A stretch of 64,000 bases of DNA from NCBI GenBank assembly GCA_036521075.1, contig DATDIL010000098.1:1-64000 (forward strand). The letters run 5' to 3'. Positions within the stretch are counted from its first letter, which is position 1. Each line of letters starts with the position of its first letter. Positions 26,318 through 35,008 of the stretch are shown in pieces. The notes below the pieces were generated by a model that saw only the letters and a list, made by a program, of their open reading frames with translations, did not search any database and had not been told where the DNA came from. The position numbers and the translations under genes were made by a program. The stretch is from DAIDKA01 sp036521075. GTDB lineage: Bacteria > Pseudomonadota > Gammaproteobacteria > Steroidobacterales > Steroidobacteraceae.

Positions 26318-27004
26318 TCAAAGGCTACTGAGCAGTAACGCCGTGACGGCCTCGGGCCGGTCGAGCATCGCATCGTGCCCGCAGTCAAGATCGCGGGTTG
26401 CCCAGCCGCGCGCCTTGGCCTGCTGATAGAACGGATAAAAGGGCGATTGATCGGCGGCCCAGCCGGATGCAAAGGCATAGGTGACCCGTGCGATCCGAGC
26501 GACGCCACCGCTCAATTGTGCGGGCTGGCTGAAGCACGCCAGTGGCTGAACGGTGCATTGGCGATCGACCCAGGCCCGATCGGCAAGGTTGACGCCAAAA
26601 GCCTCGGCCGGAATTGGCTTGCATTGCCAACCATCAATGAGCTGCTCGTCGGCTATCGGAGCGAACTGTACCAGCGCCTGGTCGTGCTCGGGTACGAAGG
26701 CATCGAGATAGACCAGCGAGCGAATGCGCTCGGGGATCCGGTCCGCGACACCCGTGACGACCATTCCGCCATAGGAATGGCCGCATAACACCAGCTGCGT
26801 CAATTCCTCCCATTCGATGAGGTTCAGCACATCCAGTGTATGGGTCTGCAGGTCGACATCGGGTGCGAGCAGATGGGAGCGCTCCCCGACGCCGGTGAGG
26901 GTTGGTGTAAAAACCTCATGCCCCAATTTCTGCAAGGCACTGCGCACACGCTTCCAGCACCAGCTGCCATGCCAGGCGCCGTGAACCAATACGAATGTCG
27001 CCAT
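26318..27004 (-). CDS. Alpha/beta hydrolase (EstC-like)
   Basis: A 228-residue cytosolic serine hydrolase. The oxyanion motif VLVHGAWHGSWCW, the nucleophile elbow LCGHSYGGMVV, the acid in LVYLDAFVPEHDQ and the C-terminal catalytic histidine in LDCGHDAMLDRPEAV are all in place. This pattern is shared with the small esterase / salicylate-esterase-like family; the natural substrate is unknown. It stands alone, convergent with the efflux operon and divergent from the exported oxidoreductase gene. Confidence 0.88.
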   Translation of the reverse strand: MATFVLVHGAWHGSWCWKRVRSALQKLGHEVFTPTLTGVGERSHLLAPDVDLQTHTLDVLNLIEWEELTQLVLCGHSYGGMVVTGVADRIPERIRSLVYLDAFVPEHDQALVQFAPIADEQLIDGWQCKPIPAEAFGVNLADRAWVDRQCTVQPLACFSQPAQLSGGVARIARVTYAFASGWAADQSPFYPFYQQAKARGWATRDLDCGHDAMLDRPEAVTALLLSSL

Positions 27005-27161
27005 ATGCCTTCAACCTCCAATTGCCTGCCATCGTACCTGCATCAGTGCTGCCGATCCCATGCGGCTAGCGAAATTATCTATTTTGACGCTGTTTCCGAA
27101 CAGGGCACTTGCCGGCTGCGGGTGCGGGCGTGCTTACTGCGAGATCATTTGCGGAGGCTCG

Positions 27162-28127
27162 ATGAAGTATTTGCCGCTGGCGGTATTGTTGTTGCTGCTG
27201 GCGCAGCCCACGGCATGGGCCGCACAGACCATGCGCGCGGTAGTGGTGACCGACGGTAAACTGCAGGTGCAAAACGTGCCAATGCCGGTGCCACAATCCG
27301 GACAGGTGCGCATTCGCGTGCGCGCGGCCTCGGTAAACCCGGTTGACTGGAAACTGGCCGAGCGCGCAGCGCCGGGCAGCCACTCGATACCCGGACGGGA
27401 TCTCGCCGGCATCATCGATGCCGTCGGTCCCGACGCCGGAGCATGGCACACGGGTCAATCGGTCATCGCCATTGCGACGGGCGGTGCCTATGCGCAGTAC
27501 GCCCTTGCCTCGGTGCGTGCGGTGGCCCTGAAGCCTGTCCATATGTCGTTCGCAGAAGCCGCCGGCATTCCCGTGGTCGGCGAAACGGGCTGGCGGGCGA
27601 TTGTTACGGTAGCCAACGTACAGGCCGGTCAACGGGTACTCATCGATGGTGGCGCGGGCGGGGTGGGTTCCTCTGCCGTGCAGGTCGCAAAGGCGCGCGG
27701 CGCCTATGTGATCGCGACGGCTTCTCCGCGTCATGATGCGCTGCTGCGCTCATTGGGCGCGGATGAAGTAATCGACTATCACAGCGCGCACTTTGCGGAT
27801 TCACTGCGGAATCTGGATGTGGTGCTGAACACGGTGAATGCCGATACCGGTATTCGCTCAATCGGCGCAATCAAGCCCGGTGGCGTGCTGGTTTCGGTGG
27901 TCGGGGTACCCCCTCCGGCCGCACAGTGTGCGGCTGCGGGCATCCGCTGCGCCATCACCGGTCCGGTGACGGGAGAGTTCCTGGGCAAACTGACGGGGCT
28001 GGCGGATCACGGCCAGTTCCGCATCAATATCGATCAGCGCCTGCCCCTCGCGGAGGCTGCGAAGGCCTGGGAGCTGAATCGTCGCGGCCACACGGGCGGT
28101 AAGATCATTCTCGAGGTGAGTCGCTGA
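27162..28127 (+). CDS. Exported quinone-oxidoreductase-like MDR protein
   Basis: Medium-chain dehydrogenase/reductase of the zinc-independent quinone-oxidoreductase group. The fold is clear: AASVNPVDWKLAERAAPG, GRDLAGIIDAVGPDAG and the NADP-binding motif VLIDGGAGGVGSSAVQVAKARG (about residues 166-188, split at the loop). It starts MKYLPLAVLLLLLAQPTAWAA, a textbook Sec signal peptide with cleavage after AWA, which is unusual for a nucleotide-dependent enzyme. The chosen ATG has CGGAGG five bases upstream, so the signal appears genuinely translated. 321 residues. Confidence 0.85.
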   Translation: MKYLPLAVLLLLLAQPTAWAAQTMRAVVVTDGKLQVQNVPMPVPQSGQVRIRVRAASVNPVDWKLAERAAPGSHSIPGRDLAGIIDAVGPDAGAWHTGQSVIAIATGGAYAQYALASVRAVALKPVHMSFAEAAGIPVVGETGWRAIVTVANVQAGQRVLIDGGAGGVGSSAVQVAKARGAYVIATASPRHDALLRSLGADEVIDYHSAHFADSLRNLDVVLNTVNADTGIRSIGAIKPGGVLVSVVGVPPPAAQCAAAGIRCAITGPVTGEFLGKLTGLADHGQFRINIDQRLPLAEAAKAWELNRRGHTGGKIILEVSR

Positions 28128-28141
28128 GGCCGGGGGCTTGC

Positions 28142-28402
28142 CTACGCCAGCAGCGGATGTCCGACCGGCAGCTTGTGCGCATACCACAGGGCGAGCCGAT
28201 GCCGAATCGTCTTCTCGCTCACCTGCTCTTCGGGCAGCGGCGAGATGATCTTGTCGTGCACGAGCAACCGATAAACGTACAGCGCCTTGTCGCTTGCTGA
28301 GTCGGTTGCCTCGAACTCGACGGCCTTGCGGCCCTCCGCATACTCGACCCCGCTGTGCAACGCCAACTTGAACAGCTCCGATTCGTGTTTCAATTTCTTC
28401 AC
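28142..28402 (-). CDS. DUF5062 family small protein
   Basis: An 86-residue helical cytosolic protein starting MKKLKHESELFKLALHSGVEYA and containing the conserved block DKALYVYRLLVHDKIISPLPEEQ, then RHRLALWYAHKLP. This resembles DUF5062, a family of unknown function in gammaproteobacteria. The start is the GTG at 28402, because a strong GGAGGAG ribosome-binding site lies just upstream and family similarity begins there; the open frame continues for 22 further codons that look non-coding. It converges with the exported oxidoreductase. Confidence 0.72.
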   Translation of the reverse strand: MKKLKHESELFKLALHSGVEYAEGRKAVEFEATDSASDKALYVYRLLVHDKIISPLPEEQVSEKTIRHRLALWYAHKLPVGHPLLA

Positions 28403-28613
28403 ACGACGTTCTCCTCCATGATTCCCTCGCACCAATCGGACAATTGGATGCCGCGTGTCTTGGCACATTACACGAGGCGAGATTGCGAGTCAGACAATCG
28501 TGACTTTGATATTTTGGCGTGGACTGGAACGGTACAGGTCGCCAAATGCTATAGTTCAGCGGTGGGACCGGTTTTCGCGGCAGGGACTTGCAGCCCCATG
28601 AGGCAGTCGTCAC

Positions 28614-29189
28614 ATGAATGAGCCGGACCTCTCGGCAGAGGCCTTTGAGGCGCGTTATCGCGGCGGCCGGGATCCATGGTCCTTTGAGGACAGCGCCTAC
28701 GAACTCAATCGTTACCGGACAATTATCACATCGCTTCGCATGGCAGCCTACGGCACAGTTTACGAGCCGGGTTGCTCGATTGGCATTCTGACTCACCAGT
28801 TGGGGGAAATGGCCAAGCGGGTAATTGCCTGCGACTTTGCGCCGAGCGCCGTGGAGCAGGCAAAGCTGCGCTGCGTGGATCAACCCAAGGTGGAAGTCAT
28901 CTGCGCCGACCTGCGAACATTTGCACCCGATGCGCCACTGGACCTGATTGTTTTCAGTGAAATCGGCTACTACTTTTCGACACAGGAATTGGCGCGGATG
29001 GCCGCGCAGCTGGCGGGTTGCCTGGTACCCGATGGTGAGTTCATGGCGGCGCATTGGCTGGGGGAGAGCCCGGATCATATTCTGCACGGGGATCAGGTGC
29101 ACGAAATCCTCGGACAGCACCTGGCGCTGTGCCCCTTGCGCTCGGAACGTCATTCGGGCTTTCGGCTCGATTCCTGGATCAAGTCATAA
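28614..29189 (+). CDS. SAM-dependent methyltransferase (NodS-like)
   Basis: Class I methyltransferase of 191 residues. Motif I reads VYEPGCSIGILTHQLG, followed by VIACDFAPSAVEQAKLRC (acidic ribose-binding residue) and LDLIVFSEIGYYFS. The beginning FEARYRGGRDPWSFEDSAYE matches the NodS-like N-methyltransferase group. The substrate is unknown, as no nodulation genes accompany it. It is separated by 211 non-coding bases from the divergent DUF5062 gene and ends seven bases from the convergent cytochrome oxidase operon. Confidence 0.87.
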   Translation: MNEPDLSAEAFEARYRGGRDPWSFEDSAYELNRYRTIITSLRMAAYGTVYEPGCSIGILTHQLGEMAKRVIACDFAPSAVEQAKLRCVDQPKVEVICADLRTFAPDAPLDLIVFSEIGYYFSTQELARMAAQLAGCLVPDGEFMAAHWLGESPDHILHGDQVHEILGQHLALCPLRSERHSGFRLDSWIKS

Positions 29190-29196
29190 GGGGGCG

Positions 29197-29520
29197 TTAC
29201 CAGGGCGCGGGCACCAGCGCGCGGGTCGTGAAGTCGCTCAGAGCGAATACGATGAGGATGGTCAGCCAGATGAAGCCCAGGAGCGAGACCAGGAAGGTCA
29301 GGCGCCGGCCCGCGGTGGAATGCATGAAGATGCTCATGACCAGCGATGTCTTGGCGATCGAAATCGCCAGGTTGAGGACGGTATTGAGCGCGCCCAATCT
29401 GAGCAGGGCGCTGCCCGCCGTCAGCGCCAGCAGGCTGAGCAAGGCGGCCAACACCCATAGATAGCGGCTCACCGGGGCCACCGGCCGTGCGGCATCGGAC
29501 TTTGCCGCGGCGACGCTCAT
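29197..29520 (-). CDS. Cytochrome c oxidase subunit IV (prokaryotic type)
   Basis: Small accessory subunit of the haem-copper oxidase. The 107-residue product has three predicted membrane helices (YLWVLAALLSLLALTAGSALL, ISIAKTSLVMSIFMHST and FLVSLLGFIWLTILIVF, each quoted in part). The AKTSLVMSIFMH block is typical of the COX4_pro/CyoD-like family. The ATG overlaps the stop of the subunit III gene by four bases. It is the last gene of the act-cox operon. Confidence 0.85.
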   Translation of the reverse strand: MSVAAAKSDAARPVAPVSRYLWVLAALLSLLALTAGSALLRLGALNTVLNLAISIAKTSLVMSIFMHSTAGRRLTFLVSLLGFIWLTILIVFALSDFTTRALVPAPW

Positions 29521-30185
29521 CCGGAGCGTCCCACAAGATAGAGCAGGGGATAGACAAAAATCCAGATGATGTCCACCAGGTGCCAATACAACGCCGTCAG
29601 TTCCGGATAGGTATAGCGTTGCGGCCCGAAGGCACCCCGAAAGATGCGTGTTGCCAGCACGCCGATTACGATCACTCCAATGGCGACATGCAGTGAGTGA
29701 AAGCCCGTGATGCAATAGTACAGGCAGAAGAATAATTCGACGGCGTGCGCGTGGGGGCCCGGCTGCATGAAATCGACCCCGGGAATGAGATGTTCGGTGT
29801 ATTCCTTGTAGTACTCGAAGCCATGCATTACCAGGAAGCTCAAGCCCAGCGCCGCGGTGCCCGCCAATAGCCCCACTGCAACACGGCGCTGATCGAGTCG
29901 AACCGCGCGTACGGCAAGGGCGATGAGGCTGCTGCTGGCGAGCAGTACCGCAGTCTCGATGGTGCCGAGGAGCATGTCCGTGTGCCGGCTCGCGATGGCA
30001 AAACCCTGCGGATTCAAAATCCTCAAAATGGTGTAGCTGGCGAATAGCACGCCGAAGAACAGGATCTCGGTTGACAGGAACACCCACATGCCCAGCGTCG
30101 CGGCTTCGCGCTGCTGATTTGCATCATCGTATTGCTCGTGGACGATGCGGCGCGGTGCGAGCGCTGTTTCACCCGAAGCATTCAC
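29517..30185 (-). CDS. ctaE: Cytochrome c oxidase subunit III
   Basis: Membrane subunit of the haem-copper oxygen reductase. The 222-residue protein has five predicted TM helices and the family blocks GMWVFLSTEILFFGVLFASY, HGFEYYKEYTEHLIPG, FFCLYYCITGFHSLHV and YWHLVDIIWIFVYPLLYL. The five-TM form and the length fit the shorter subunit III found with A2 and bo3-type enzymes. Both ends overlap the neighbouring subunit genes by four bases. Confidence 0.93.
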   Translation of the reverse strand: MNASGETALAPRRIVHEQYDDANQQREAATLGMWVFLSTEILFFGVLFASYTILRILNPQGFAIASRHTDMLLGTIETAVLLASSSLIALAVRAVRLDQRRVAVGLLAGTAALGLSFLVMHGFEYYKEYTEHLIPGVDFMQPGPHAHAVELFFCLYYCITGFHSLHVAIGVIVIGVLATRIFRGAFGPQRYTYPELTALYWHLVDIIWIFVYPLLYLVGRSG

Positions 30186-31801
30186 GGTGCGGCCTCATCG
30201 TAGGCATAGGCTTCCCGAACGGTCGGTTCGCTGAGGAAATTTTCCGTGGGCGGCGGGGAGGCGGTCTGCCATTCAAGGCCGCGAGCCTGCCAGGGGTTGC
30301 TGCCCGCCGCTTTTCCGGCGCGCAAGGACCACAGTAGATAGCCGACGGGCAGTAGATAGGCCAGCGCCAGCACCGAGGCACCAGCCGAGGAGAGCACGTT
30401 GAGCACCTGGAAATGTGGCAGATACGCGTGATAGCGTCGCGGCATCCCCTCGTACCCCAGGATGTATTGCGGAAAGAACGTAAGGTTGAAGCCGAAAAAC
30501 ATCAGGATAGCGGCGGCTCGCGCCCAGCCTTCCGAATACAGCTTGCCGGTGATCTTGGGCCACCAGTAATGAATACCGCCCAGATAGGCCATCACCGAGC
30601 CGCCGACCATTACATAGTGAAAATGCGCGACCACGAAATAGGTATCGGTCAAAGGAATATCCAGCGCCGGGGCCGCCAGCATCAAGCCGGTGAGGCCGCC
30701 CAGCATGAACAGACCGATGAAACCCAGTGCGTACAGCATCGGGGCTTCGAAGCTGATGTCGCCCTTGCGTAGCGTGGCAGTCCAGTTGAACACTTTGATG
30801 GCGGACGGGACCGCCACCACAAAGCTTAAGATGGAGAACAAGAGACTTGCATACATGGACTGTCCGGCCACGAACATGTGATGGCCCCAGACCATGAAGC
30901 CGATCACGGTAATGGCGAGGATGGAATAAACCATGAAGCGATAGCCGAAGATACGACGGCGCACGAAACAGGGAATGATCTCGCTGACCACTCCCATCGC
31001 CGGCAGGATCATGATGTAGACGGCCGGATGGGAGTAGAACCAGAACAGGTGCTGGAACAACAACGGGTCACCGCCCAGGGCCGGATCGAAGATTCCCAGG
31101 TGGGCAAGACGCTCCAACGCGATCAGCGCCAGAGTCATCGCCAGCACCGGCGTCGCCAGCACCAGGACCAGACTGACCGCGTACATGGACCAGACGAACA
31201 ACGGTAAGCGGAACCAGATCATGCGCGACATGCGCAGGGTGTGGATGGTGACAATGAAATTCACGCCGGTCAGGATCGAGGAGAAGCCGGTGACAAAGAC
31301 TCCAATGACCACCAGGTATACGTTGGTGTTGGAGAACATCGTGGAGAAGGGTGTATAGAAGGTCCATCCGGTATCCACCCCTCCGGCGAGCAACGCGGCG
31401 ACCGCGAACAGCCCGCCGGCCATGTACAGATACCAGCTGGCGAGGTTCAAGCGCGGGAATGCCACATCCCGCGCGCCGATCATCAGGGGCAAGAGAAAAT
31501 TACCCAAAGTGGTGGGAATCGACGGAATCAGGAAGAACCACACCATGACGACACCATGGAAGGTGAAGGCCTTGTTGTAGTTTTCGGCCGTGAGCAGCGC
31601 GCCGGTGGGTTCAACCAGGTTGATGCGGATCAGGGTGGCGGCCGCACCGCCCAAAAAAAAGTAGAAGGTGATGCCAAGAGCGTAGAGGATGGCGATGCGT
31701 TTGTGATCACGCGTGGTCAGCCACGCCCGCAGGCTGGACTCGCGGGTCCAGAAGCTGCCGGCCGCAGAAGGCATTGGCAGCGCGGCATCAATCGTGCTCA
31801 T
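30182..31801 (-). CDS. ctaD: Cytochrome c oxidase subunit I, A2-type
   Basis: Catalytic subunit of an aa3-like oxygen-reducing proton pump. Haem ligands are His82 (TFHGVVMVWF) and the two histidines of VVAHFHYVM near residue 390. Copper-B ligands are His258 and the GHH pair at 307-308, with the cross-linked Tyr262. The active-site segment is YSHPAVYIM (residues 256-264), with no glutamate at the E286 position. The YS pair marks the A2 subfamily, as in Rhodothermus and Thermus caa3 oxidases. The 539-residue protein has 12 TM helices. Its start overlaps the end of the subunit II gene by 14 bases. Confidence 0.96.
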   Translation of the reverse strand: MSTIDAALPMPSAAGSFWTRESSLRAWLTTRDHKRIAILYALGITFYFFLGGAAATLIRINLVEPTGALLTAENYNKAFTFHGVVMVWFFLIPSIPTTLGNFLLPLMIGARDVAFPRLNLASWYLYMAGGLFAVAALLAGGVDTGWTFYTPFSTMFSNTNVYLVVIGVFVTGFSSILTGVNFIVTIHTLRMSRMIWFRLPLFVWSMYAVSLVLVLATPVLAMTLALIALERLAHLGIFDPALGGDPLLFQHLFWFYSHPAVYIMILPAMGVVSEIIPCFVRRRIFGYRFMVYSILAITVIGFMVWGHHMFVAGQSMYASLLFSILSFVVAVPSAIKVFNWTATLRKGDISFEAPMLYALGFIGLFMLGGLTGLMLAAPALDIPLTDTYFVVAHFHYVMVGGSVMAYLGGIHYWWPKITGKLYSEGWARAAAILMFFGFNLTFFPQYILGYEGMPRRYHAYLPHFQVLNVLSSAGASVLALAYLLPVGYLLWSLRAGKAAGSNPWQARGLEWQTASPPPTENFLSEPTVREAYAYDEAAP

Positions 31802-32732
31802 GGGAGCGCTCCGAAGTGGATTTCAGATAGGCGATGAGTGCCAGCAGATCCTCCTCGCTCAGCTGACCCGCGAACGAGGGCATGAGAGGCGGGTAGCCGG
31901 CGACGCTGTGCTGGCGTGGAAGCATGATCGAATCGCGGATATAGCGCTCGTCGGCCATCACCTCGGTGCCATCCGCAAGATGTACGGGGCTGCCATACAG
32001 CCCATCCAGGTCCGGGGCGTGGACGGATGCGTCAGGGGCGTGGCAGCCGCTGCAGCCGCGCGCGCGAAACAACGCCGCGCCCTGGGCAGCCAGGGTGCCG
32101 GGACCGGGGTGACCCTGCAGCCAATGCGCGAAATCGGCGGGGCGCATCACCACGATCTGCCCGCCCATCCTGGAGTGATCCAGGCCACAGTACTCGGCGC
32201 AAAAGAGTTCGTAGTGGCCAAGTTTAGTCGCCTTGAACCACAATTGGGTGTAGCGGCCGGGCAAGACATCCTGCTTCACGCGAAATGCCGGTACGTAGAA
32301 ACTGTGGATCACATCCTGCGAAGTCATGGTGAGGCGAAACGGCACGCCCAGGGGCACGTGCAGGGTGTTGATCTCACGTTGGCCGCCCGCGTGCTGCGCC
32401 TTCCACATCCACTGCTTGGCCACGATGTAGATGGTTTGTGCATCGGCGGGGGGAGTGTGCATCCTCACAAACAGAAACAGGCTCCAGATGAAGACGCCGA
32501 TGAACAGCACACCGGGGATCACAGTCCAGGTCAGCTCCACCGGCAGACTCTGGGCGGGCTCGCCGCTGCGGTCCGCGGGGCTGCCGCGCCGATAACGGAT
32601 CGAGAAATAGACGATGGCGCACACCACTCCCAGCGCCACCGTGCCGCACAGGGCCACCATGAACCAGAACAAGGCATCCACCTGGGGTGCCAGGCTTGAG
32701 GCCTGGGTGAGGAGCCAGGCAAATTCGCTCAT
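31788..32732 (-). CDS. ctaC: Cytochrome c oxidase subunit II with fused cytochrome c domain
   Basis: Electron-entry subunit. Two N-terminal TM helices lead to a cupredoxin domain with the CuA-binding motif FCAEYCGLDHSRM, where the two cysteines, the histidine and the methionine are all kept, and an aromatic patch AKQWMWKAQH. A C-terminal c-type haem domain has CSGCH (about residue 228-232) and a likely Met ligand in PPLMPSFAG. This caa3-type fusion lets the enzyme take electrons from a cytochrome c or directly from Alternative Complex III. The start overlaps the SCO gene stop. Confidence 0.95.
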   Translation of the reverse strand: MSEFAWLLTQASSLAPQVDALFWFMVALCGTVALGVVCAIVYFSIRYRRGSPADRSGEPAQSLPVELTWTVIPGVLFIGVFIWSLFLFVRMHTPPADAQTIYIVAKQWMWKAQHAGGQREINTLHVPLGVPFRLTMTSQDVIHSFYVPAFRVKQDVLPGRYTQLWFKATKLGHYELFCAEYCGLDHSRMGGQIVVMRPADFAHWLQGHPGPGTLAAQGAALFRARGCSGCHAPDASVHAPDLDGLYGSPVHLADGTEVMADERYIRDSIMLPRQHSVAGYPPLMPSFAGQLSEEDLLALIAYLKSTSERSHEHD

Positions 32733-33583
32733 GGCGGTGGGCCCAGGGTGTGTGGCTGCGGCGCAGCCCTGCGCCGGCGCGACTCACCGAGGTGGAGCAA
32801 CACCACCAGTCCCAAGAGCGTGAGTACGGTGGCGATGCCCAGCCCCTGCATCACGCGCTGGATCGTCAGGCTGTAGCGACCGGTGGACACATCGTAGTCA
32901 CAGCACAGCAACAGGAAGTGATCGACGAGCGTGCCAATGCGAGCGTGCGAGGCGTTCACCAGCGCCAGACGCAACGCCTCGGGTTCAAATTGCACGCCGA
33001 AGAAGTACTGGGCGATCTGGCCTTCCGGGGTCAGGAGCACGATGCCGGCGTCATGATCGAATTGATCATTGCGCGGATCGTAGAGATAGCGAAAGCCAAT
33101 GCTGTGCATCAACGCGCTGATGGAGCGCGGCGGACCGGTAAGATACTGAAAGCTCATCACTTCGGCATCGGGCCGCCCGTGAGCATCGCTCAGCTGCGCG
33201 GTGCGGGCGTCTTGCGCGGATTCGCGCGGGTCGAAGCTCACCAGCACGACTGTGAAATCACGTCCTGGATTCAGCCCGCTTCGCGCCACCGCACGGGCGA
33301 CGCCGGCCCGCACCACGCTGCACAGGTTGGTGCAGCGAAAATACGCGGGTACCAGCAAGGTCGGCTTGTTCGCCAGGAGGGTGCCCAGGCGCACGGTTGC
33401 GCCGTGGGTGTCACGGAACAGCACCTGCTGCGGCACCCGCGCACCCAGCTCCTGGTCAAATCCAACCTTGCCCAGCATATCGACGGGCGCGCGCACCAGG
33501 GTGTGCGCGAAGACACAGCTGCTCAGGGCGAGCAGGCCCATGCCCCAGCGGGCCCGCGTCCTCGGAGCGCCGTGCCGGGTCAT
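32729..33583 (-). CDS. SCO1/SenC family copper chaperone
   Basis: Periplasmic thioredoxin-fold protein that delivers copper to the CuA site of oxidase subunit II. The 284-residue protein has an N-terminal hydrophobic signal/anchor, the copper motif YFRCTNLCSVV (CxxxC), and the conserved histidine in DQFDHDAGIVLLTPEG. It also has a C-terminal TM helix (GIATVLTLLGLVVLLHL), a known variant among SCO proteins next to Alternative Complex III genes. It is coupled to the gene downstream (ctaC) by a four-base overlap. Confidence 0.9.
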   Translation of the reverse strand: MTRHGAPRTRARWGMGLLALSSCVFAHTLVRAPVDMLGKVGFDQELGARVPQQVLFRDTHGATVRLGTLLANKPTLLVPAYFRCTNLCSVVRAGVARAVARSGLNPGRDFTVVLVSFDPRESAQDARTAQLSDAHGRPDAEVMSFQYLTGPPRSISALMHSIGFRYLYDPRNDQFDHDAGIVLLTPEGQIAQYFFGVQFEPEALRLALVNASHARIGTLVDHFLLLCCDYDVSTGRYSLTIQRVMQGLGIATVLTLLGLVVLLHLGESRRRRAAPQPHTLGPPP

Positions 33584-33936
33584 TGCGGATGCTCCTGCTG
33601 ATTCGCGTAAATCGCCATGGCCCGTTCAATGGGGACCCGCGCGGCGGTGTGGGCGGAATCGACCCAGGCGTAGTGGGTAAGCAACGCCTCCTGCTCGGCC
33701 CGCAGCGCCGCCAGGTCCGCGGCGGGATGGGCTTGCAGGCGCGGCAAGGGGGGAATGGGACCCTGCCGTGCTGCGACCTGCGCCTGATCGGGCGCGATTT
33801 GATGTCGCAGACTCCAGTTCAGCAGCACGCCCAGACTCAGGACCGCTGCGAACAGGATGGCCGCGGCGATGCATAGCGCTCGCCCCGCCACCGCGGCGGG
33901 CTCATGGCCGAAGGGTCTGCGGGCAGATTCAGCCAT
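33580..33936 (-). CDS. Small single-pass membrane protein of the act-cox operon
   Basis: A 118-residue protein with one TM helix (ALCIAAAILFAAVLSLGVLLNW) and a periplasmic, proline- and alanine-rich segment containing PIPPLPRLQAHPAADLAALRAEQEALL. No cofactor motif is seen. It overlaps actF by eight bases and the SCO gene by four, so it is part of the operon. It might be an accessory or assembly subunit of the oxidase or of Alternative Complex III. I do not recognise a named family. Confidence 0.75.
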   Translation of the reverse strand: MAESARRPFGHEPAAVAGRALCIAAAILFAAVLSLGVLLNWSLRHQIAPDQAQVAARQGPIPPLPRLQAHPAADLAALRAEQEALLTHYAWVDSAHTAARVPIERAMAIYANQQEHPQ

Positions 33937-35008
33937 GGGCGGCTCCCATCTTGCGCAGGGGAGTCAGGAAGCCACACAGCCACAGCGCACCCAGGCCCAG
34001 CGGCGCGGCAAGATCGGTCCACTGCAGGGCGAGCCCGGCTGGACGAGAATTGGGAACAATGAGCCACAGGGCATCAATCCCATGCGCGATCAGCAGCACG
34101 GCGGCGACACCCGCCAGGACCTTGCGCTGCTGCTTGGCGCGCCGCGACAGCAACACGGCAAAGGGAATGATGAAATGGAACAGGATCAAGAACCAGGCCA
34201 CTTCGCGCCAGCTGCTCAGGGTCCGTGGCAGGTACCAGCGGGTCTCGGCCGGCAGATCGGCGATCCAAATCGTCAGATACTGCATGAACGCGAGGTACGC
34301 CCAGATCAGCACCAGCGCGAGCAGCAGGTTGCCCAGATCCTTGAACAGGGCCGGTGCGGTGTTTGGCGCGTCACGGGACCCGGTCGCACACAAGGTGGCA
34401 AGTGCCGCGGCGGACAACGTCCAGCCGGTGGCGACCAACAGGCCGAATACCGTGGAATGCCAGTGCGGGAGCAATGACATCGCCCAATCCACCGCCGCCA
34501 ATGTTGCCGTGATTGCGTAGAGGATCAAACCGGGCGCGGCAAGACGCGGCAGGCGCTCCGGTTGATCAAGACGGCGTTGGAGCTGCGCCAGTAGCAACAG
34601 CCACACCGCGAAATAGCTGACGGTGCGCAGGGTGAAGAATGTCGGATTGAGATACCAGGACTGCGCGTGCAGCAGGGCATCGTGCGCAAGGCCTGCAGGT
34701 CCTGCCCACGGGTAGAGGATCGTTTCGCCGAAGAGTACGGGCAGGGACAGCAGTGCCAGCAGCGGCAACACACGCGCCGCCGCCAGCAGATGCGGTCGGA
34801 TAAGATCGCCCCAGGCCCCGCCGGTGAGGACGTGCACCATCAGCAGGGCGAGGCTCCCGACCGACACGCCGCAGCAGAACAGGAAAGCAAAGAGATACGA
34901 CAGCAGTGCCTGGCGCGGCGCCTGGCGCCCGAGGAGCACACACCCCAGCAGGGCGAGGATCCCCACCGCGAGCGCGAACACGCGCGCATGATCGGGCCGG
35001 CTCTTCAT
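33929..35008 (-). CDS. actF: Alternative Complex III membrane subunit ActF
   Basis: Integral membrane subunit of the quinol:cytochrome c/oxidase oxidoreductase. The 359-residue protein has about ten TM helices and recognisable ActF blocks LFCCGVSVGSLALLMVHVLTGGAWG, given here in part, and AQSWYLNPTFFTLRTVSYF, FGLLVATGWTLSAAAL and ISLWREVAWFLILFHF-like text near the C terminus. ActF is related to NrfD/ActC but simpler. It overlaps actE upstream by four bases and the small membrane protein downstream by eight. Confidence 0.87.
   Translation of the reverse strand: MKSRPDHARVFALAVGILALLGCVLLGRQAPRQALLSYLFAFLFCCGVSVGSLALLMVHVLTGGAWGDLIRPHLLAAARVLPLLALLSLPVLFGETILYPWAGPAGLAHDALLHAQSWYLNPTFFTLRTVSYFAVWLLLLAQLQRRLDQPERLPRLAAPGLILYAITATLAAVDWAMSLLPHWHSTVFGLLVATGWTLSAAALATLCATGSRDAPNTAPALFKDLGNLLLALVLIWAYLAFMQYLTIWIADLPAETRWYLPRTLSSWREVAWFLILFHFIIPFAVLLSRRAKQQRKVLAGVAAVLLIAHGIDALWLIVPNSRPAGLALQWTDLAAPLGLGALWLCGFLTPLRKMGAAHG

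Noticed and set aside
28544..28595. tRNA-like stretch (TATAGTTCAGCGGT, resembling a D-arm)
   Set aside because: No acceptor stem, anticodon arm or T-loop GTTC sequence follows at the right distance, so it is not a tRNA. It may be an extended -10-like box for the methyltransferase gene.
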